A DNA stretch of 9,752 nucleotides. Origin: Desulfocapsaceae bacterium. Its GTDB lineage: Bacteria > Desulfobacterota > Desulfobulbia > Desulfobulbales > Desulfocapsaceae. Positions 7,261-9,752 of this stretch are shown here, in pieces (the stretch's first letter is position 1; each line of letters starts with the position of its first letter). The position numbers and the translations under genes are program-made. The stretch spans positions 1-9,752 of the forward strand of contig JAOZLO010000078.1 in the NCBI GenBank assembly GCA_029934775.1. Direction: 5' to 3'. Below the pieces are notes generated by a model that had not been told where the DNA came from, did no database searches, and saw only the letters and a list, made by a program, of their open reading frames with translations.

Positions 7261-7292
7261 TGATATTACTTCAAGCCGGAATATAAGATCGT

Positions 7293-9167
7293 ATGACCAT
7301 CAAAAACTTTTACGATGTAAGCCAGATGAACTCCTGTGCAGGAGATCTTGATTCTTTAGGGCCGGATACAGAACCGGAATTTTTAGGTATCGGAGAGACA
7401 CTCAACAATTTGGCAGGTTTTTGCTTCAGCATGACTGATGATGCTGTGAAATTAGCATCACTTGCAGATTTCAGCGTAGAAGATGATACCTCTGCAGAAA
7501 ATTCATTTATAGATGAAACGAAGAATATATTTAATGAAGTCGCCTCCCATGTAAAGAAGACGATCAATTCTCTCAATGAAGGAGAGCATCTCCTTGTTGA
7601 TCTATCTTCACAGGTTGAAAAACTCAGAGAACCTATTCAGGCATTATACGATATAGGAAAAACTTTTCATGTTCTTGGAATCAGCATTAAAATCGAAAGT
7701 TCACGTAATCAGTGTAAATCACATGGTTTTAACCTTCTTGCCCAGGAAGTTTCTGATATTGCATTGTTAGTAAGGGATAATTGTCGATATTGTATCGATA
7801 AAACTCTTGTTATCGAAGGAGAAATCTCCACCACAAAACAGGTTCTCAACAGCAGTGATAATAAATATGATGACCGGGGGGAAGAGGCGATCAGGGTTAT
7901 TCTGAATGCCCTGGAAGATGTGGGGAGTAAATCAGAAATACTGGCAGCCGGAATCAAGGAACGTTCGACCGCAATGGTTCAGGGTATAAGCGATGTTGTT
8001 ATGGCGATGCAGTTTCATGATATTTCCAGACAGCAGCTTGAAAATGTAGCAAAAGCTCTCGTTGAAACCAGCGAAAAAGTTGAATCTATTGATGAGGGGG
8101 GGGATGGAAAAGAAGACGAGCAGATAGCTCTGGAGGTATATGGAATTTTATCAATCCAGGTCGCTCATCTTAACTCTATTTACGAGCAGGTTCTTAATGC
8201 TCGCAGGCAGATTGAGGCTGGTCTTGGGAAAACAATGGAACAGGCCCAGGAACAGGCCAGAGATGCCCGTACTCTGTTGGACATGGAAGGGCTGGAAGGT
8301 AATAAATCTGTTGTGAATAACCTTGAAGAAGAAATTGACAATATCGTAATTTCACTGAGCAAGTCCCTGGAAGTGGTAAACCATGCTGCTGATGTGAGCA
8401 AGGATGTGTATGACGATGTTTCGGAGATAGGATCTTTTGTTAACAAGATAGAAGCAATTGCCTTTGATGTTAAAGTTTTAGCCATTAATGCAATGGTAGA
8501 AGCTATTAAAACAGGTGATACGGGTGCGACCCTGACAGTTCTTGCAAAAGAGTTGAGTAATCTTTCCCATGAGACGAGAACCGGGGCGACTCATTCTATT
8601 GATAAATTGCAGGGAATCATGGCCTGCACTGAAAAACAGCTGGAATTTTCAACAAATCTTTCCCAGGATCGGGGTGTGGTTGACACGATGATAGAAAGGG
8701 CAAAAACCCTTACAGGCACAATTCTTTCATCAATGCAGGAGGTTAGTGAAATTGCACAGACAATGGATAGTATCAGCCAGGATCTTGCCTCCAGGATAAC
8801 AGAGCTCATTCCCGGGATAAGATTTCCTGATATTATGGGTGACAGGATTGAACAGAACTGGATGACCATCTGTCAGATTATTAACCAGATCGAAGATGAA
8901 TTTCCGCAATTTCTTGGAAAAAGCGTTGAGGTCAAAGAGATGCTGGAAAAACTGGCCCAGGGGTATGTTATGGATCGTGAGCGGTCCATCCATGCTCAAG
9001 TCGCTGGGGAAACGGCAGATGCAGGTACAGATATGGGAGATGTGGACCTGTTTGATGATGATAATTTTGAGTTGTTTGATGACGATATTGAGTTGTTCGA
9101 CGACGATATTGATCAAGAACAGAAGCCTGAGGAAGAAGAGTTTGATGACAATGTTGAACTTTTTTAA
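7293..9167 (+). CDS. Soluble chemoreceptor-like (MCP-like) coiled-coil protein with internal duplication and acidic ELF tail
   Basis: A 624-residue, mostly helical protein with no signal peptide or membrane segment, so it is cytoplasmic. Two stretches resemble the methyl-accepting chemotaxis signalling hairpin (NAAIEAARAGE-x-GRGFAVVAxEV): VLGISIKIESSR followed by GFNLLAQEVSDIA (127-157), and VLAINAMVEAIKTGDTG then LTVLAKELSNLS (395-425). Each is followed about 120 residues on by a related motif, MQFHDISRQQLENV (239-252) and IRFPDIMGDRIEQN (509-522). The protein therefore looks like a duplicated unit. The tip consensus is weak, so binding to CheA/CheW is doubtful. Residues 583-624 form an acidic tail with DVDLF, NFELF, DIELF and terminal NVELF. 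The ribosome site is poor (CCGGAA, 7276-7281, 11 bases before ATG). A STAS gene and a cheY-like gene follow, implying a role as sensor or scaffold in a chemosensory pathway. Its signal is unknown. Confidence 0.75.
   Translation: MTIKNFYDVSQMNSCAGDLDSLGPDTEPEFLGIGETLNNLAGFCFSMTDDAVKLASLADFSVEDDTSAENSFIDETKNIFNEVASHVKKTINSLNEGEHLLVDLSSQVEKLREPIQALYDIGKTFHVLGISIKIESSRNQCKSHGFNLLAQEVSDIALLVRDNCRYCIDKTLVIEGEISTTKQVLNSSDNKYDDRGEEAIRVILNALEDVGSKSEILAAGIKERSTAMVQGISDVVMAMQFHDISRQQLENVAKALVETSEKVESIDEGGDGKEDEQIALEVYGILSIQVAHLNSIYEQVLNARRQIEAGLGKTMEQAQEQARDARTLLDMEGLEGNKSVVNNLEEEIDNIVISLSKSLEVVNHAADVSKDVYDDVSEIGSFVNKIEAIAFDVKVLAINAMVEAIKTGDTGATLTVLAKELSNLSHETRTGATHSIDKLQGIMACTEKQLEFSTNLSQDRGVVDTMIERAKTLTGTILSSMQEVSEIAQTMDSISQDLASRITELIPGIRFPDIMGDRIEQNWMTICQIINQIEDEFPQFLGKSVEVKEMLEKLAQGYVMDRERSIHAQVAGETADAGTDMGDVDLFDDDNFELFDDDIELFDDDIDQEQKPEEEEFDDNVELF
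9042..9107 (+). repeat. Tandem 21-base repeat encoding the acidic (F/I)ELFDDD tail
   Basis: Two near-identical 21-base units, 9066-9086 and 9087-9107, encode FELFDDD and IELFDDD. A related 24-base copy at 9042-9065 encodes VDLFDDDN. Differences between copies are mostly third-position changes (GAT/GAC, TTT/TTC), so the amino-acid pattern is kept. Copy number in such a repeat may vary between strains. Confidence 0.75.
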
Positions 9168-9207
9168 CTACTAAAATTTCGACCACATTCCTGAGGGAGA
9201 AAGTTAA

Positions 9208-9561
9208 ATGAAACATTCGCTGAGAATCAGCAAAACAGAAGAGGGTATAGAGGGGCTGTTGAGTTTATGGGGGGATATGACCATGCCCCATGCTCAGGAG
9301 ATCAGGGCTACACTGCTTGAGGCGGTAGGTAAAGTTGACACTCTCAGCCTGGATCTTGATGAAATTGAATCTGTCGATGTCTCCTTTGTGCAGTTGATCT
9401 GTGCAGCACACCGTGAATGCGAAAAAAACGATAAGATGATCTTTCTGCAGGGGAAAAAAGAAGGCAGCGTACATAATATACTGCAGCGGACAGGATACAG
9501 TAAACAAATTGGTTGCCCGGCTGGTAGCCAGAAGAGTTGCTTATGGAAAAAAATAAGCTGA
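9208..9561 (+). CDS. Single-domain STAS protein of a chemosensory operon
   Basis: A 117-residue cytoplasmic protein that is essentially one STAS domain, the fold of anti-sigma-factor antagonists such as SpoIIAA. Seen are the first strand and turn LLSLWGDMTMPHAQEI (17-32), strand TLSLDLDEIESVDVSF (45-60) and helix VQLICAAHREC (61-71). S59 in VDVSF aligns with the serine phosphorylated in SpoIIAA, so phosphorylation control is possible but not shown. STAS proteins of this QLICAAHR type are often found beside cheY and cheA genes in Desulfobacterota and other Proteobacteria, where their role is unclear. It begins 40 bases after the chemoreceptor-like gene with a strong ribosome site (GAGGGAGA, 9193-9200). 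The last 15-20 residues (GCPAGSQKSCLWKKIS), beyond the domain core, are unremarkable. Confidence 0.85.
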   Translation: MKHSLRISKTEEGIEGLLSLWGDMTMPHAQEIRATLLEAVGKVDTLSLDLDEIESVDVSFVQLICAAHRECEKNDKMIFLQGKKEGSVHNILQRTGYSKQIGCPAGSQKSCLWKKIS

Positions 9562-9562
9562 C

Positions 9563-9600
9563 GGGAGTCAGCAAGGTAATGACAATCTTGCAAAACTCCC
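9563..9600 (+). promoter_or_regulatory. Intercistronic two-part hairpin between the STAS and cheY-like genes
   Basis: GGGAGT (9563-9568) pairs with ACTCCC (9595-9600), and inside it GCAAG (9571-9575) pairs with CTTGC (9587-9591), separated by small internal bulges. The stem starts two bases after the STAS stop codon and has no T run, so it is not a standard terminator. It could set different transcript levels upstream and downstream by RNA processing or stabilisation. Confidence 0.5.
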
Positions 9601-9661
9601 AATGTCTGATGATGAATTGTTACGGTGTCTTTAGGAAAATATCAACAAGGAAAGTGGCATA

Positions 9662-9752
9662 ATGGCAAAGACAATATTGACAGTGGACGACAGCGCCAGT
9701 ATCCGCCAGATGGTGAGCTTCACATTGAAAGGTGCCGGATATAGCGTAATTG
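9662..9752 (+). CDS. CheY-type response regulator (3' end outside window)
   Basis: Only the first 30 codons are visible: MAKTILTVDDSASIRQMV, followed by SFTLKGAGYSVI. This is the beginning of a receiver domain. The DD pair (residues 9-10) supplies the acidic residues that hold Mg2+ next to the phospho-accepting aspartate, which lies beyond the window. The wording is very close to stand-alone CheY proteins that sit before cheA in chemotaxis clusters. A good ribosome site, AAGGAAAG (9647-9654), lies 7 bases before the ATG. The upstream STAS gene ends 100 bases earlier with a hairpin in between. Whether it is a single-domain CheY or carries an output domain cannot be known here, though the short N-terminus and neighbours favour CheY. 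Confidence 0.88.
   Translation, partial: MAKTILTVDDSASIRQMVSFTLKGAGYSVI

Larger units (their letters stand above)
6672..7292. other. Divergent intergenic region (about 620 bases)
   Basis: This gap separates gpgS (leftward) from the chemoreceptor-like gene (rightward). It holds a leftward sigma-70-like promoter, a hairpin, a rightward sigma-54-like promoter and a short palindrome, all listed separately. An imperfect inverted repeat, CAGTGTCC (6861-6868) and GGACACTG (6990-6997), encloses about 120 bases. No complete gene with a start codon and ribosome site was found. A minus-strand frame is open from 7075 to the TGA at 6806-6808 but has no plausible start. Confidence 0.7.

Noticed and set aside
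7168..7263. 31-codon open frame on the plus strand with a hydrophobic start (MFIFSCLFLLAYFLQSK)
   Set aside because: It is short, has only a weak ribosome site and overlaps the sigma-54-like promoter and the palindrome; nothing supports translation.
8180..9116. Antisense open frames under the chemoreceptor-like gene
   Set aside because: They lie opposite a long coherent coding region and show no recognisable domain; they are frame shadows.
9579..9662. 27-codon open frame ending in a TAATG overlap with the cheY-like start
   Set aside because: It lacks a properly spaced ribosome site and its beginning lies in the intercistronic hairpin; the cheY-like gene has its own good ribosome site.

Overview
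The window reads as a chromosomal piece of a Gram-negative environmental bacterium, most likely a Desulfobacterota (delta-proteobacterial sulfate reducer type). This is an inference from gene content: a glucosyl-3-phosphoglycerate synthase, an MTH1187-type thiamine-binding protein, a STAS-CheY chemotaxis cluster, and palindromic intergenic repeats with a 9-base period of a kind seen in many environmental genomes. No rRNA, tRNA, phage or insertion-sequence gene was seen, so the lineage is not proven.

Layout. (1) 1-1901, plus strand: the 3' part of a large family-2 glycosyltransferase gene that begins before the window. It carries an FDPxFY-type N-terminal repeat region, one intact GT2 domain and one GT2-like domain that has lost its catalytic motifs. 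(2) 1902-2308: a gene-free stretch with two different palindromic repeats, one doubling as a probable terminator, and a candidate promoter. (3) 2309-4182, plus strand: an exported, very basic serine hydrolase of the class A beta-lactamase fold with a duplicated N-terminal module, overlapped by 4 bases by a small MTH1187/YkoF-type thiamine-binding protein gene. (4) 6671-4202, minus strand: gpgS followed after about 25 bases by a GT4-type glycosyltransferase, probably a compatible-solute operon (glucosylglycerate or a further glycosylated derivative), with a good sigma-70-like promoter at 6818-6847. (5) 6672-7292: a 620-base divergent intergenic region with that promoter, a hairpin, a sigma-54-like promoter facing the other way, a 15-base operator-like palindrome and an unexplained start-less open frame. 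(6) 7293 to the window end, plus strand: a soluble chemoreceptor-like protein, a single STAS-domain protein and the start of a CheY-type response regulator, presumably the head of a chemotaxis or chemosensory operon that continues past the window.

How they fit together: the glycosyltransferase and hydrolase point to cell-surface building and remodelling. gpgS plus GT4 points to synthesis of an anionic organic solute for osmotic or nitrogen stress. The last three genes form a signalling module.

The most unusual object is the chemoreceptor-like protein (7293-9167). It has no membrane segment. It contains two copies of a unit made of a receptor-hairpin-like segment plus an FHDISRQQ/FPDIMGDR motif. 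It ends in an acidic tail with repeated [ND]-x-[DE]-L-F pentapeptides that resemble the NWETF-type tether of chemoreceptors.
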